A DNA stretch of 37,012 nt from Candidatus Peribacteraceae bacterium. GTDB taxonomy: Bacteria > Patescibacteriota > Gracilibacteria > Peribacterales > Peribacteraceae. The stretch is taken from the NCBI GenBank assembly GCA_030750465.1, contig JASMHZ010000012.1:1-37012 (forward strand), written 5' to 3'. The notes below the pieces were generated by a model. It was not told the DNA's origin and made no database searches. It saw nothing but the letters and a program-made list of their open reading frames with translations. This document shows positions 1 to 7,694 of the stretch, piece by piece (within the stretch, counting starts at the first letter, position 1; each line of letters begins with the position of its first letter). Made by a program: the position numbers and the translations under genes.

Positions 1-278
1 AAACCCATTACAGCGATAAATGGTGCATCAAACTTATCGCTGGTATTAAGCATCATTAGCAAGCTTGTTGAATTAATAAATATCTGAAGAATGACGAAAA
101 ATATCGTTCCACCAGCTATGTAATTCAAAATCGCATAACCCAACATACATAAGCCACCTATCGCAAATAACCAGTTCTTAACTGATTTAGCTGGATGCGA
201 TACTTTTTCAATTGGATAAGCAGCCCCGCTTACCAAAATCAGAGAGCCGATTATGCCAACAATGAAGGTTGTATTCAT
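1..278 (-). CDS. Partial multi-pass membrane protein (C-terminus beyond window)
   Basis: An open frame starts with ATG at 278 and runs off the left edge without a stop, giving about 92 residues. I see three hydrophobic stretches that look like transmembrane helices: about residues 4-22, 37-53 and 56-75. The first segment reads FIVGIIGSLILVSGAAYPIE. The ATG is separated from the stop of map by one base (279), so it is probably translated by coupling to map. In many bacteria infA follows map, and this is clearly not infA. I do not recognise the family, and the short repeated helices could belong to a small transporter-like or SemiSWEET-like fold, which is a guess. Confidence 0.6.
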   Translation of the reverse strand, partial: MNTTFIVGIIGSLILVSGAAYPIEKVSHPAKSVKNWLFAIGGLCMLGYAILNYIAGGTIFFVILQIFINSTSLLMMLNTSDKFDAPFIAVMG

Positions 279-279
279 A

Positions 280-1026
280 CTAAGCGATTATTTCACACCC
301 ATCAGTCTCAATCAACAACGTATGCTCAAAGTGTGCACAAAGTGCCTTATCAGTCGTCGAAAGCGTCCAAGCGTCATCCCCTGCTTCAACGCTGTCGCTT
401 CCTGCAGAAATGATCGGCTCTATTGCAAGAAGTGTACCTGCAGGAATCTTTGGACCTGTGCCTGCATCTCCCAAGTTTGGAATGTCCGGAAACTGATGAA
501 GATTTTTTCCAAGTCCGTGTCCAGTCAACGCTTTCACCGGATGAAAACCTTCCGCCTCTGCGGTTTCCTGAACTAATGCTGAGACATCCCCTACTCGTAC
601 TCCCTCCCTAAGCAATTCAACTACTTTTTCCAAACATAACTTCGTAACGCTCATTAGCTTCCTCGCATCTGAACTAATCTCTCCCACAGCCGCAGTAAAA
701 CACGCATCAGTATAAAGACCATCGTAAATAACTCCGCAATCGACAGAGATTATGTCGCCTTCTTTTAGCTGACGCTCTCCGGGAATTCCATGTACACATT
801 GTTCATTGGCTGACGTGCATAGTGTTGAAGGAAAATTTCTGTACCCCTTGAATCCAGGAACCGCACCCTGATCTCTAATAAATTTTTCCGCTGCCCGGTC
901 CAGCTCTAGCGTGGTTACTCCCGGCCCGACCATGCCTTCTACTAGATTTAGACAAGACCTAAGAATCTTTCCGCCCTTTCTAAGAGAATCTATCTCCTGC
1001 TCCGAGAATATTTGGAACTTAGACAT
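280..1026 (-). CDS. map: Type I methionine aminopeptidase
   Basis: The enzyme removes the initiator methionine from nascent cytosolic proteins using two divalent metals. The 248 residues match the usual length of the bacterial type I enzyme. All five metal ligands are visible: Asp96 (SVDCGV), Asp107 (YTDACF), His170 (TGHGLG), Glu203 (AIEPII) and Glu234 (FEHTLL), and His79 in CVHGIP is the usual substrate-side histidine. It lies 6 nt after adk, the normal secY-adk-map order, and is followed after one base by a membrane-protein gene rather than infA. The start at 1026 gives a normal N-terminus with no extension. Confidence 0.97.
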   Translation of the reverse strand: MSKFQIFSEQEIDSLRKGGKILRSCLNLVEGMVGPGVTTLELDRAAEKFIRDQGAVPGFKGYRNFPSTLCTSANEQCVHGIPGERQLKEGDIISVDCGVIYDGLYTDACFTAAVGEISSDARKLMSVTKLCLEKVVELLREGVRVGDVSALVQETAEAEGFHPVKALTGHGLGKNLHQFPDIPNLGDAGTGPKIPAGTLLAIEPIISAGSDSVEAGDDAWTLSTTDKALCAHFEHTLLIETDGCEIIA

Positions 1027-1032
1027 ATTTAA

Positions 1033-1596
1033 TTACAAGTTTAGCGATTCTTTGAGCCTGCCGTAAATTTCTTCTATTTTTCCCTCCCCGTCAACCTCAA
1101 TCATCTTGTTCCTAGATTTGTATTCTTCGATAACCGGCATTGTCTTTTCCTCAAACACAGACATTCTTTTGCGAATAACTGCCTCGTCCGCATCATCTTC
1201 TCTGCCTTCAGTCTCTGCTCGCTTTAGAATACGTTTAATACAAGCTTCTTTATTAACATTGATTTCAACACACTTAAAGTCACGACCAACTTCACTCATT
1301 ATTTCGTTAAATCCATTTTTCTGATCCTCATCTCGCGGGATGCCATCAAAAAGAATTTTTTGGTCAGCAGGATAAGATTCAATCGCTTCTTTTACCACCC
1401 GCATAATAATCTCAAGTGGAACCAATTTTCCTGCACTCATATACGACCTTACTGTTTCTCCCAATTCTGAGCCAGTTGCCTGTATTTTTCTAAGCTCTCC
1501 ACCTGCCTCAAAAATATTGTAGCCAAACTCCTCAGCTAATTTTTTTGCTTGTGTTCCTTTGCCTGACCCCTGTATTCCAAAGAAAACTAGATCCAT
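1033..1596 (-). CDS. adk: Adenylate kinase
   Basis: It interconverts ATP + AMP and 2 ADP in the cytosol. I chose the ATG at 1596 (187 aa) because it begins directly with the core strand MDLVFFGIQGSGKGTQ, whose P-loop is at residues 7-15. The frame stays open 23 codons further up, but that extension is translated heptamer repeat. FDGIPRDEDQ near residue 83 is the conserved kinase segment. The LID region (about 128-145) is short and has no Cys4 zinc site, so this is a short-LID form. The gene sits between secY and map as in the standard spc operon. Confidence 0.95.
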   Translation of the reverse strand: MDLVFFGIQGSGKGTQAKKLAEEFGYNIFEAGGELRKIQATGSELGETVRSYMSAGKLVPLEIIMRVVKEAIESYPADQKILFDGIPRDEDQKNGFNEIMSEVGRDFKCVEINVNKEACIKRILKRAETEGREDDADEAVIRKRMSVFEEKTMPVIEEYKSRNKMIEVDGEGKIEEIYGRLKESLNL

Positions 1597-1603
1597 ATGA
1601 CGA

Positions 1604-1680
1604 GGTGGTAGATGGTAGGTGGTAGGTTGTAGTAAAAAGTCCTCAATCATATTACCAACTACCACCTACAACCTACAACC
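1604..1680 (-). repeat. Heptamer tandem arrays in inverted pair, secY-adk spacer
   Basis: On the plus strand four 7-nt units (ggtggta, gatggta, ggtggta, ggttgta; 1604-1631) are followed after 21 nt by four 7-nt units (taccaac, taccacc, tacaacc, tacaacc; 1653-1680). The right units are reverse complements, or near ones, of the left units, so the spacer can fold into a long hairpin. The last base of the array is part of the secY stop codon. This could act as a processing or attenuation signal between secY and adk, but no U-tract follows. Confidence 0.85.
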
Positions 1681-2957
1681 TAAACTAACTTTTCATAATC
1701 ATGCGCGAGTAATTGCGCGTTGATCTGACGAATCAGTTCCATAACAACTCCAACCACAATAATCAGTCCTGATCCAGAGATTATCAGATCCTGTGAACTA
1801 AGCGCGGAATACTTTGTGAATATAAGAGGCATAATCGCAACTGCGCCTAGGAATGTACCTCCCCATAAGTTGAGTCTGTTTGAAGTTTTCTTTAGAACTG
1901 CTGCTGTTTGTTTGCCTGGTCGAATTCCGGGAATGAACCCCCCGCGTTTTTGAATAGTATCTGCAACATCATCCGGCCTGAAGGTTACGGATACATAGAA
2001 ATACGTAAAGCCCATCACAAGCAAGAAGTATATGATTATGTACGGTATAGACGGACTTGAAGGATTGACATAGGTAGTTATAAGTCCAACAATTTTGCTG
2101 AAGCGTGGAGCTGTGGACAAGAACTGGGCAATGATCGCCGGAAGTGTAATCAAAGAAATTGCAAAGATGATTGGAATCATTCCGGCTTGGTTTAATCTAA
2201 TCGGGATACCCCCCTGAACACCTCTGCCTGCTCCTTGATTCGCGTAAGTTATTGGAATCAAACGGTGAGCATCTGTGAATAGGACAACTGCAACAAGCGT
2301 CGCAAGAGAAACAATGCAGAATAGATAGAACGCACCCATTTTTCCTTCGCCTGCTATGAAGAGTGAACTTAAGACTGCAGGAATACCAGATACGATCCCT
2401 GTGAAGATGATGAGTGAGATTCCATTTCCGATTCCCTTTTCTGTAATCAACTCTCCTAGCCACATAATGAAGAGTGAACCGGTTGTGACAAAAAGCATCG
2501 GTGCAAGTACCGCTGGAAAACTGAGGTTAATCAGATTTGCTCCGCCACGGCTGAGGAGTATCAGGAATCCGTAGCTTTGTACAAACGCAAGTGGAACAGT
2601 TAGATAACGTGTATAGCGGTTGATCTGTTGCTGACCCGACTGACCTTCCTTTTGCATAGCCTCAAGTTTCGGGAAAATAACCGTGCTTAACTGCATTATA
2701 ATTGAAGCATTGATGTACGGAGAAAGCCCGAGAAGTACTATCGAAAAGTTGTCGATCGAACCTCCTGTAAGCGCTGCAAAGACTCCAACCACTCCAGATC
2801 CTCCACGAGAACCCAGGAATTCACGCAAAGCAAAAGGATCTGTACCGGGGACTGTAATGTGCGCCGCAATGCGGTAAATAAGTAATATCCCTAACGTAAA
2901 CAGGATTCTCTTTCGTAGGTCTTCTGAATGCCAGAGTTGTTTCAAGTAGGTAAACAT
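1680..2957 (-). CDS. secY: Preprotein translocase subunit SecY
   Basis: This is the channel-forming subunit of the Sec translocon in the cytoplasmic membrane. The 425 residues and about ten hydrophobic segments match the family. Diagnostic stretches include the N-terminal LRKRILFTLGILLIYRIAAH, the plug/TM2 region ending YINASIIMQL, EKGIGNGISLIIF, and the cytosolic loop around RGVQGGIPIRLNQAGMIP. The C-terminus ELIRQINAQLLAHDYEKLV is also typical. It follows L15 and precedes adk, as in most bacteria. The flanking spacers on both sides are made of heptamer repeats. Confidence 0.97.
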   Translation of the reverse strand: MFTYLKQLWHSEDLRKRILFTLGILLIYRIAAHITVPGTDPFALREFLGSRGGSGVVGVFAALTGGSIDNFSIVLLGLSPYINASIIMQLSTVIFPKLEAMQKEGQSGQQQINRYTRYLTVPLAFVQSYGFLILLSRGGANLINLSFPAVLAPMLFVTTGSLFIMWLGELITEKGIGNGISLIIFTGIVSGIPAVLSSLFIAGEGKMGAFYLFCIVSLATLVAVVLFTDAHRLIPITYANQGAGRGVQGGIPIRLNQAGMIPIIFAISLITLPAIIAQFLSTAPRFSKIVGLITTYVNPSSPSIPYIIIYFLLVMGFTYFYVSVTFRPDDVADTIQKRGGFIPGIRPGKQTAAVLKKTSNRLNLWGGTFLGAVAIMPLIFTKYSALSSQDLIISGSGLIIVVGVVMELIRQINAQLLAHDYEKLV

Positions 2958-3005
2958 TGGGCGTATTGTGGTTGCTTACAAGCTAATGGTCAACGAAAGA
3001 AATGT

Positions 3006-3060
3006 ACAATTGACAATTGACAATTGAATCAAATTGTCAATTATCCATTGTTAATTGTCA
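3006..3060 (-). repeat. Heptamer tandem arrays in inverted pair, L15-secY spacer and L15 3' end
   Basis: Three perfect copies of acaattg (3006-3026) face four units attgtca, attatcc, attgtta, attgtca (3033-3060). The arms are complementary. The right arm crosses the L15 stop codon (3041), so the last residues of L15 (KLTINNG) are encoded by repeat units. Confidence 0.88.
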
Positions 3061-3487
3061 ATTTTACAGAACCACCAGCTGCCTCCACCGCTTTCTTTGC
3101 ACTTTTTGACACAGCGTTAACTGTCAAAGCATATTTTCCTTCCACTTCTCCTCTGCCAAGTAGTTTAACGGGCTTTTTTGTTCTGATGAGTCTGGCCTTC
3201 TTGAGTGAAGAAATGTCATAAGAGCCTGCTGGTATCTTTTTCAGGTCTCCCAAATTAAAAACTTCGTATTCCTTTTTGTTAGGATTTCTAAACCCTCCGA
3301 GCTTTGGTTGTCTTAGCAAAATTGAAGTCTGGCCTCCTTCGAATCCAAAATTACGTCCTCTGCCCGCTCTAGATTGCTGGCCTTTTGTTCCACTACCTGC
3401 AGTTGTGCCTTTTCCGGCGCTATTGCCCCTTCCTACACGCGTACGCTTCTTTCTGGACCCTTTGGCGGATGAAAGCTTATTAAGCAT
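3041..3487 (-). CDS. rplO: Ribosomal protein L15
   Basis: A large-subunit protein that binds 23S rRNA late in assembly. The 148 residues show the typical Gly/Arg-rich N-terminus (GSRKKRTRVGRGNSAGKGTT, then GSGKGQ-type segments and FEGGQTSILLRQPKLGGF). L30 normally precedes it and is absent, as in CPR genomes. It is cut off from S5 by two foreign genes, so it probably has its own promoter in the 69-bp gap shared with the divergent CAP-domain gene. The last seven residues come from a repeat array, so the natural C-terminus has been remodelled. Confidence 0.96.
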   Translation of the reverse strand: MLNKLSSAKGSRKKRTRVGRGNSAGKGTTAGSGTKGQQSRAGRGRNFGFEGGQTSILLRQPKLGGFRNPNKKEYEVFNLGDLKKIPAGSYDISSLKKARLIRTKKPVKLLGRGEVEGKYALTVNAVSKSAKKAVEAAGGSVKLTINNG

Positions 3488-3543
3488 CTAGAAGATGTTA
3501 GTGAGTGAAGTGGGGAGATACAAGTAAATATGTAGTTTTTTGC

Positions 3544-3549
3544 TACAAT
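3544..3549 (+). promoter_or_regulatory. Extended -10 promoter element giving a probably leaderless transcript
   Basis: TACAAT preceded by TGC forms an extended -10 (TGnTACAAT). Seven bases separate it from the ATG at 3557, so transcription would start at or next to the A of the start codon. There is no Shine-Dalgarno sequence. A clear -35 is not visible, which is acceptable with an extended -10. Confidence 0.5.
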
Positions 3550-3556
3550 ATCATAC

Positions 3557-4708
3557 ATGCAAAAGTGGTTTGTTGCCGTCCTTGCAACAATAGCCTTATC
3601 TGCCGGCGTTCTAAGTACAGCATACGCTGCTTTATCTACACTTAATTACCTTACTCGAGCTGAAGCTTGCGAGCTTTTGCTTAGAGCAAGTAGAGAGAAC
3701 GTGCCAATTCTTGATGAAGATACTTATGATTTTCCTGACGTTTTTGGAACTCCAGAAGAAACTAAATATATTTATTATGCCGCCGAGGTTGGAATGATCA
3801 ACTCAAATCCAGAAAGAGGTCTTATATTCCCCTACAGATCCGTATCCAGAGCTGAGTTTTTGAAAATGATGACAATAGCGTTTGGACTTAAGAAAAATTT
3901 TCAGCATGAGTTCACTGATATCGAATCCGATGCTTGGTACAAAAAATACATAGGAATTGCCAGCTACTACGATATGTTTGTAGATGCTACTACGCAGAAG
4001 ACTCTTAAACCCAATTTGCGTGTTTCTGAGGGTACTGCGAGGGTTGCATTAGAACAATTTTATAAAGAAGAGCCCTCCCGTAAGCCAAAAAACTTCTCAT
4101 TCAAAAAGTCAAAAACACCATCTAATCAAAAGTCCGTTTCTTCTCCTAGGCTCGTAAAAATGTCTGTAAGAAACCTCTTCAAGAAGAAAGGAGGAGTACG
4201 CCCAGAAAAAGCCCGTCACGAAATAATAGATATGGTTAACGAAGAACGAAAAAAGGCTGGATTAGATCCACTTGGTTCCAATCTAAGGCTACGCAGATCT
4301 GCACAAAAACATGCAAAAGATATGCATGAACGCCGTTACTTTAGCCACATGACTCCGGAAGGAGTTGATTACATAGACCGAATAAAAGCCGCAGGTTATC
4401 TGGATCTCGACCAATCTGAATGCGGATGTACTGATGTGTTTAATTTGCGAGCTTTGATCGAGACGAATAGAACAGAAACCACTCCAAACAGTACAATTGC
4501 AAAAACTGAAATTTGCCGATGCAGACCCAAATTTGCTGTTGGGGAAAATATTGCAGTAGGGCAATTAACTCCGAAAGAGGTAATACAAGATTGGATGAAT
4601 TCACCGGGGCACCGCAAAAACATTTTGCATTCGGAGTTTGCAGAAATTGGAATTGGATTATTCGGGGATTATTGGGTACAGAATTTTGGAAGGATGGATG
4701 TGGACTGA
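3557..4708 (+). CDS. Secreted SLH + CAP (SCP/PR1) domain surface protein
   Basis: 383 aa. A signal peptide covers residues 1-25 (basic start, hydrophobic core, cleavage near AYA). Two S-layer homology-like repeats follow at about 28-95 (LTRAEACELLLRA, then YIYYAAEVGMIN) and 96-170 (VSRAEFLKMMTIAFG, WYKKYIGIASYYDM). A basic linker at 172-215 leads to a CAP domain at about 218-380, recognised from IIDMVNEERKKAGLDPL, FSHMTPEG, VGENIA and MNSPGHRKNIL. A Cys-containing insert (CGC about 288-290, CRC about 317-319) may form disulfides. It lies on the opposite strand between S5 and L15, with its stop one base from the convergent DJ-1-like gene. It probably anchors to the cell surface; the CAP activity is unknown. 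Confidence 0.88.
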   Translation: MQKWFVAVLATIALSAGVLSTAYAALSTLNYLTRAEACELLLRASRENVPILDEDTYDFPDVFGTPEETKYIYYAAEVGMINSNPERGLIFPYRSVSRAEFLKMMTIAFGLKKNFQHEFTDIESDAWYKKYIGIASYYDMFVDATTQKTLKPNLRVSEGTARVALEQFYKEEPSRKPKNFSFKKSKTPSNQKSVSSPRLVKMSVRNLFKKKGGVRPEKARHEIIDMVNEERKKAGLDPLGSNLRLRRSAQKHAKDMHERRYFSHMTPEGVDYIDRIKAAGYLDLDQSECGCTDVFNLRALIETNRTETTPNSTIAKTEICRCRPKFAVGENIAVGQLTPKEVIQDWMNSPGHRKNILHSEFAEIGIGLFGDYWVQNFGRMDVD

Positions 4709-4709
4709 T

Positions 4710-5219
4710 TTACAAAGACGCAAGCGTTCTTCCAAACTCCTCCGCCGCTGGAGGTCCGTTCGCAGTAACTATTTTTCCGTCTACCGTGATGTCCTGACCT
4801 GTATAAATTGCGCCATATTTTTCGAGCTCCCCTTCTTGCTCATTATCACCATTCCAAACAGTGGCTTTTTTGCCTCCAAGCACTTGCGACTTGGCAAGAA
4901 TTAATGGAGCTATGCAGATTGCCCCGAGTGGCTTGAGAGCCCTTGCTGTTTCATGCGCGATTCTTCGCGCTTCCGGATCGTCGAAAAAATTCCTGGCACC
5001 GCTACCACCTATGAATGCAATACAATCATACTCATCAGTTTTTACATCTTTAAGTGCGACCTGAGCTTCTTCTGTTCCGCCTAACTTTCCCGCGCATGGA
5101 CCGGCTTCTGAGCTTCCAAGTACAATTTCAAAACCAGCATCAACTAATCCGTCCCGAGTGCCTTTGAGTTCTGCATCGTGATAGTTTTCTTGGGCGATGA
5201 TTAATAAGGCTTTTTTCAT
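4710..5219 (-). CDS. DJ-1/PfpI family protein
   Basis: 169 aa, the full length of the DJ-1/PfpI/ThiJ class I glutamine amidotransferase-like fold. The nucleophile elbow is GAICIAPL with Cys102, and Glu17 (HDAELKG) is in the place of the conserved acidic residue next to that cysteine. FIGGSGARNFFDD is the conserved glycine loop before it, and NGPPAAEEFG is the C-terminal motif. Members act as deglycases, chaperones or proteases, and the substrate cannot be read here. It lies 23 nt downstream of S5 in the same direction, so it may be cotranscribed with the ribosomal genes and its presence there is unusual. Confidence 0.85.
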   Translation of the reverse strand: MKKALLIIAQENYHDAELKGTRDGLVDAGFEIVLGSSEAGPCAGKLGGTEEAQVALKDVKTDEYDCIAFIGGSGARNFFDDPEARRIAHETARALKPLGAICIAPLILAKSQVLGGKKATVWNGDNEQEGELEKYGAIYTGQDITVDGKIVTANGPPAAEEFGRTLASL

Positions 5220-5242
5220 AAGCCAATTATATCAATTTCCAA

Positions 5243-5914
5243 CTATTTAACCAGATTACCCTCCTGATCTATATCCTTCTTGCTGACTTCGGTTACGCCC
5301 AAGCCCTCTTCCTCCAAAACCTCTCTATCCTGCGCTGCACCGGCAAACTCTTTATCCAGATCCTTGATCGTCTTTTTCTCCTTTGCGCTCTTTGCTTTTC
5401 CTTCTTCAGACGAAGCATCAACATCAACTGCCGTGCCTCTAAGTCTTTTAAGAGCTTTTATGGTCGCTTGCGCGTTTACCAGCTTGTTGGAAGTACCATA
5501 CTGCTTGGAAAGAACATTCTGAACACCTGCATGTTCCAAAATAACACGCAAAGCTCCTCCTGCAATTATTCCGGTACCTTCACGCGCAGGGACTATTCTG
5601 ATTCGCGCGGCTTTGAACTTGTGATCAACTTCATGCGGAATGGTACCGTTAATAATTGGAATTTTGATCATATTTTTCTTTGCCGTAGAAGCTGCTTTCT
5701 GTACTGCTGACTGAACCTCCGAAGCCTTCCCTGTTCCCAAGCCTACTTTTCCCTTTTTATTTCCAGTAACAACAACTGCACGGAATCTGAGCCTTCGTCC
5801 TCCTTTTACAACACGTGTAACACGATCAACGCTGAGCGTTGTTTCTTCGAACTCTTTCGGCTCTCGCTTGGAACGATCTTTTCTTTTGCGGTCTGGACGG
5901 GAAGTCTTTGGCAT
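5243..5914 (-). CDS. rpsE: Ribosomal protein S5 with charged C-terminal tail
   Basis: A small-subunit protein involved in decoding fidelity. The S5 N-domain (VVTGNKKGKVGLGTGKASEV, about 48-67) and the C-domain (GGALRVILEHAGVQNVLSK, about 117-135) are both clear. The protein is 223 aa against about 166 in E. coli; the extra is a charged Glu/Lys/Asp-rich tail after about residue 160. It is the last gene of the upstream block before the operon is interrupted. Confidence 0.96.
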   Translation of the reverse strand: MPKTSRPDRKRKDRSKREPKEFEETTLSVDRVTRVVKGGRRLRFRAVVVTGNKKGKVGLGTGKASEVQSAVQKAASTAKKNMIKIPIINGTIPHEVDHKFKAARIRIVPAREGTGIIAGGALRVILEHAGVQNVLSKQYGTSNKLVNAQATIKALKRLRGTAVDVDASSEEGKAKSAKEKKTIKDLDKEFAGAAQDREVLEEEGLGVTEVSKKDIDQEGNLVK

Positions 5915-5918
5915 AGAT

Positions 5919-5960
5919 TAGTGAGTAGTTGGTAGTAAGTAGTAAGCAGTTGATTGTTGA
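5919..5960 (-). repeat. Heptamer tandem array, L18-S5 spacer
   Basis: Six consecutive 7-nt units on the plus strand: tagtgag, tagttgg, tagtaag, tagtaag, cagttga, ttgttga. After an 18-nt stretch (5961-5978) the sequence gattgttga (5952-5960) recurs as a direct repeat at 5983-5991. Unlike the other spacers, I see no fully complementary second arm. Confidence 0.8.
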
Positions 5961-5994
5961 AAGCGAACGAAGTGAGCGTGTCGATTGTTGAGTG

Positions 5995-6339
5995 TTAGAA
6001 TTTGAGGCCTCCTTCTCTTGCTGCCTCAGCAAGCGCTTTTACTCGGCCATGATAAGCATAAGCATTGCGATCAAATACAATTTCGGAGATTTTCTTAGTT
6101 CTGGCTTTCTTCGCAATCAACTCACCCAGCTTCTTTGCCCCGTCAGAATTCGGCTTAGCCTTTGCCTCTTTTGTACTTGCCTGCAGCACAGTCTTTCCGG
6201 ATGTATCATCAATTAATTGAACTGTAATTCGAGTCATTGAACGATATACGGACATGCGCGGGCATTCTGCGGTTCCACTGATTTTGGAACGAATACGATT
6301 CTTTCTTCTTAGCCGATCCTGTAATTTTTTGGGTAACAT
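5995..6339 (-). CDS. rplR: Ribosomal protein L18
   Basis: A 5S rRNA-binding protein of the central protuberance. The 114 residues match the family. The basic N-terminus RLRRKNRIRSKISGTAECPR and the core SVYRSMTRITVQLIDD, with the closing FDRNAYAYHGRVKALAEAAR and GGLKF end, are standard. It follows L6 by 20 nt and precedes S5 by an 80-nt repeat-rich spacer. Confidence 0.96.
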   Translation of the reverse strand: MLPKKLQDRLRRKNRIRSKISGTAECPRMSVYRSMTRITVQLIDDTSGKTVLQASTKEAKAKPNSDGAKKLGELIAKKARTKKISEIVFDRNAYAYHGRVKALAEAAREGGLKF

Positions 6340-6359
6340 AGCAATTTAAGTGACAGATT

Positions 6360-6911
6360 TTATTCAGCTTTGGCGGCTGTTTTACCGACCTTGCGAATTA
6401 TAACTTCATCTATATATTTGACTCCTTTTCCTTTGTAAGGTTCCGGTGGACGATATGAACGGATAACTGCGGCAGATTGTCCTACCAACTGCTTGTCTAT
6501 CCCTTTTATAATAAGCAGATTTTTGTTCTTCTCGTCCTGAGTAATTTCAATCCCTTCCGGAATCTGGTAATCAATTGGATGAGAATGACCGAGATTCAAT
6601 GTTAGAACCTTGCCCTTTGCCTGCGCTTTGTAACCAACCCCGATAATTTCAAGCCTCTTCTCGTATCCTTCACTAACCCCTTGGACCATATTAGCAACCA
6701 ACTGGCGAGTAAGACCGTGACGAGCTCTAGACTCTGAATTATCGACCTTGCGGTCTACAATTACATTATCTCCGTCAACTTTTACAGTAACTTCTGGTAG
6801 ATGTGCGTAACTGAGTTCTCCTTTAGGCCCTTTGACCTTAATTGCATTCCCAGAGATCTCGACTGTTACGCCGGATGGAATCGCCACTGGTTTCTTACCA
6901 ATTCTTGACAT
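6360..6911 (-). CDS. rplF: Ribosomal protein L6
   Basis: A large-subunit protein near the factor-binding site. 183 aa with two tandem L6 domains. The start MSRIGKKPVAIPSGV and the C-terminal signature YRPPEPYKGKGVKY (about 153-166) are diagnostic. The gene is separated from S8 by a 152-nt spacer holding two heptamer arrays, which is unusually long for this cluster. Confidence 0.97.
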   Translation of the reverse strand: MSRIGKKPVAIPSGVTVEISGNAIKVKGPKGELSYAHLPEVTVKVDGDNVIVDRKVDNSESRARHGLTRQLVANMVQGVSEGYEKRLEIIGVGYKAQAKGKVLTLNLGHSHPIDYQIPEGIEITQDEKNKNLLIIKGIDKQLVGQSAAVIRSYRPPEPYKGKGVKYIDEVIIRKVGKTAAKAE

Positions 6912-6946
6912 AAATTAGAGTAGTAATAGTAATAAGTGCAACTTAC

Positions 6947-7028
6947 AGTCGCTGGTCGCTAGTCGCTAGTCGCTGGTCCACTGCAGTCTGACTAGTGACG
7001 AGTGACAAGTGACCAGTGACCAGTGACC
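6947..7028 (-). repeat. Paired heptamer arrays, S8-L6 spacer
   Basis: Four 7-nt units (agtcgct, ggtcgct, agtcgct, agtcgct; 6947-6974) and five units (agtgacg, agtgaca, then agtgacc three times; 6994-7028) lie either side of a 19-nt centre containing ctgcag. ggtcgct and agtgacc pair with one mismatch per unit (a G-T wobble on the plus strand), so the block can form a long imperfect hairpin. The period is exact across both arms. Confidence 0.9.
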
Positions 7029-7063
7029 CCCAAGCCGAAAAATGAATGAAAGAATACATAATA

Positions 7064-7453
7064 TTACGAAACAGTACATAACACTTCTCCTCCGATTTTC
7101 TTTTCACGCGCTTCCTTATCAGTCAAAAGTCCTTGGCTGGTTGTAATAATTGCCATTCCGAAACCTCTGAGGACAGGCTTAAGCTCAGATACGTTTTGAT
7201 ATACCCGTCTTCCAGGTTTGGAAATGCGCTTGAGTTCGAGTGTTGGCTTATCGGGAACAAAACTAACTGTCATTTCCTTGTGTGGGTCATCTCCACTAAC
7301 AATTATATCATTGATCCATCCATTGTCGCGCAAAATTTCACAGAGCTGTTCTTTCATTCTGGACCAAGGAATGCAACATTCTGAATGTCTAGCTTTCTGA
7401 GCATTGCGCATTCGGGTTAGTAAGTCGCCTATGGGGTCGGTTACGTAAGTCAT
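7064..7453 (-). CDS. rpsH: Ribosomal protein S8
   Basis: A 16S rRNA-binding assembly protein. I start it at 7453 (MTYVTDPIGDLLTRMRNAQ, 129 aa), which is the family N-terminus; the frame is open further up but that part overlaps S14 and is not conserved. The C-terminus (GFGMAIITTSQGLLTDKEAR, then GGEVLCTVS) is standard. It begins 4 nt after the S14 stop. Confidence 0.96.
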   Translation of the reverse strand: MTYVTDPIGDLLTRMRNAQKARHSECCIPWSRMKEQLCEILRDNGWINDIIVSGDDPHKEMTVSFVPDKPTLELKRISKPGRRVYQNVSELKPVLRGFGMAIITTSQGLLTDKEAREKKIGGEVLCTVS

Positions 7454-7457
7454 ATTA

Positions 7458-7682
7458 TTACCAGGAAGATTTCTTAACACCGGGAATATGGCCTTCGCAG
7501 GCCAATTCCCTGAAACAAATACGGCAAATTCCAAAGAAACGCATGTATCCATGGCGTCTACCACAAAGCTCGCAACGATTGTATACGCGCGTAGAGAATT
7601 TAGGTTTTCGTCCATCGGCTTTAGCTCTCAGGTAAGCCTGGAGTTTTGTTCGTTGCTTGTGCTTTAGGGCTGTGCGGGCCAT
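7458..7682 (-). CDS. rpsN: Ribosomal protein S14, zinc-binding (type Z)
   Basis: A small-subunit head protein. 74 aa, slightly longer than the usual 61-residue zinc form because of a basic N-terminal extension. The zinc ribbon is intact: CELC (about 37-40) and CRIC (about 53-56). The end [16 protein letters not shown] is the normal C-terminus. Zinc-type S14 fits Gram-positive-like and CPR lineages. Confidence 0.96.
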   Translation of the reverse strand: MARTALKHKQRTKLQAYLRAKADGRKPKFSTRVYNRCELCGRRHGYMRFFGICRICFRELACEGHIPGVKKSSW

Positions 7683-7694
7683 AAGAAAAAATGA

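Noticed and set aside
195-611. Overlapping plus-strand frames at the left edge
   Set aside because: They are antisense to map, whose five metal ligands are intact, and have no recognisable domain.
1597-1665. N-terminal extension of adenylate kinase
   Set aside because: It is translated heptamer repeat, and the ATG at 1596 gives the exact family start.
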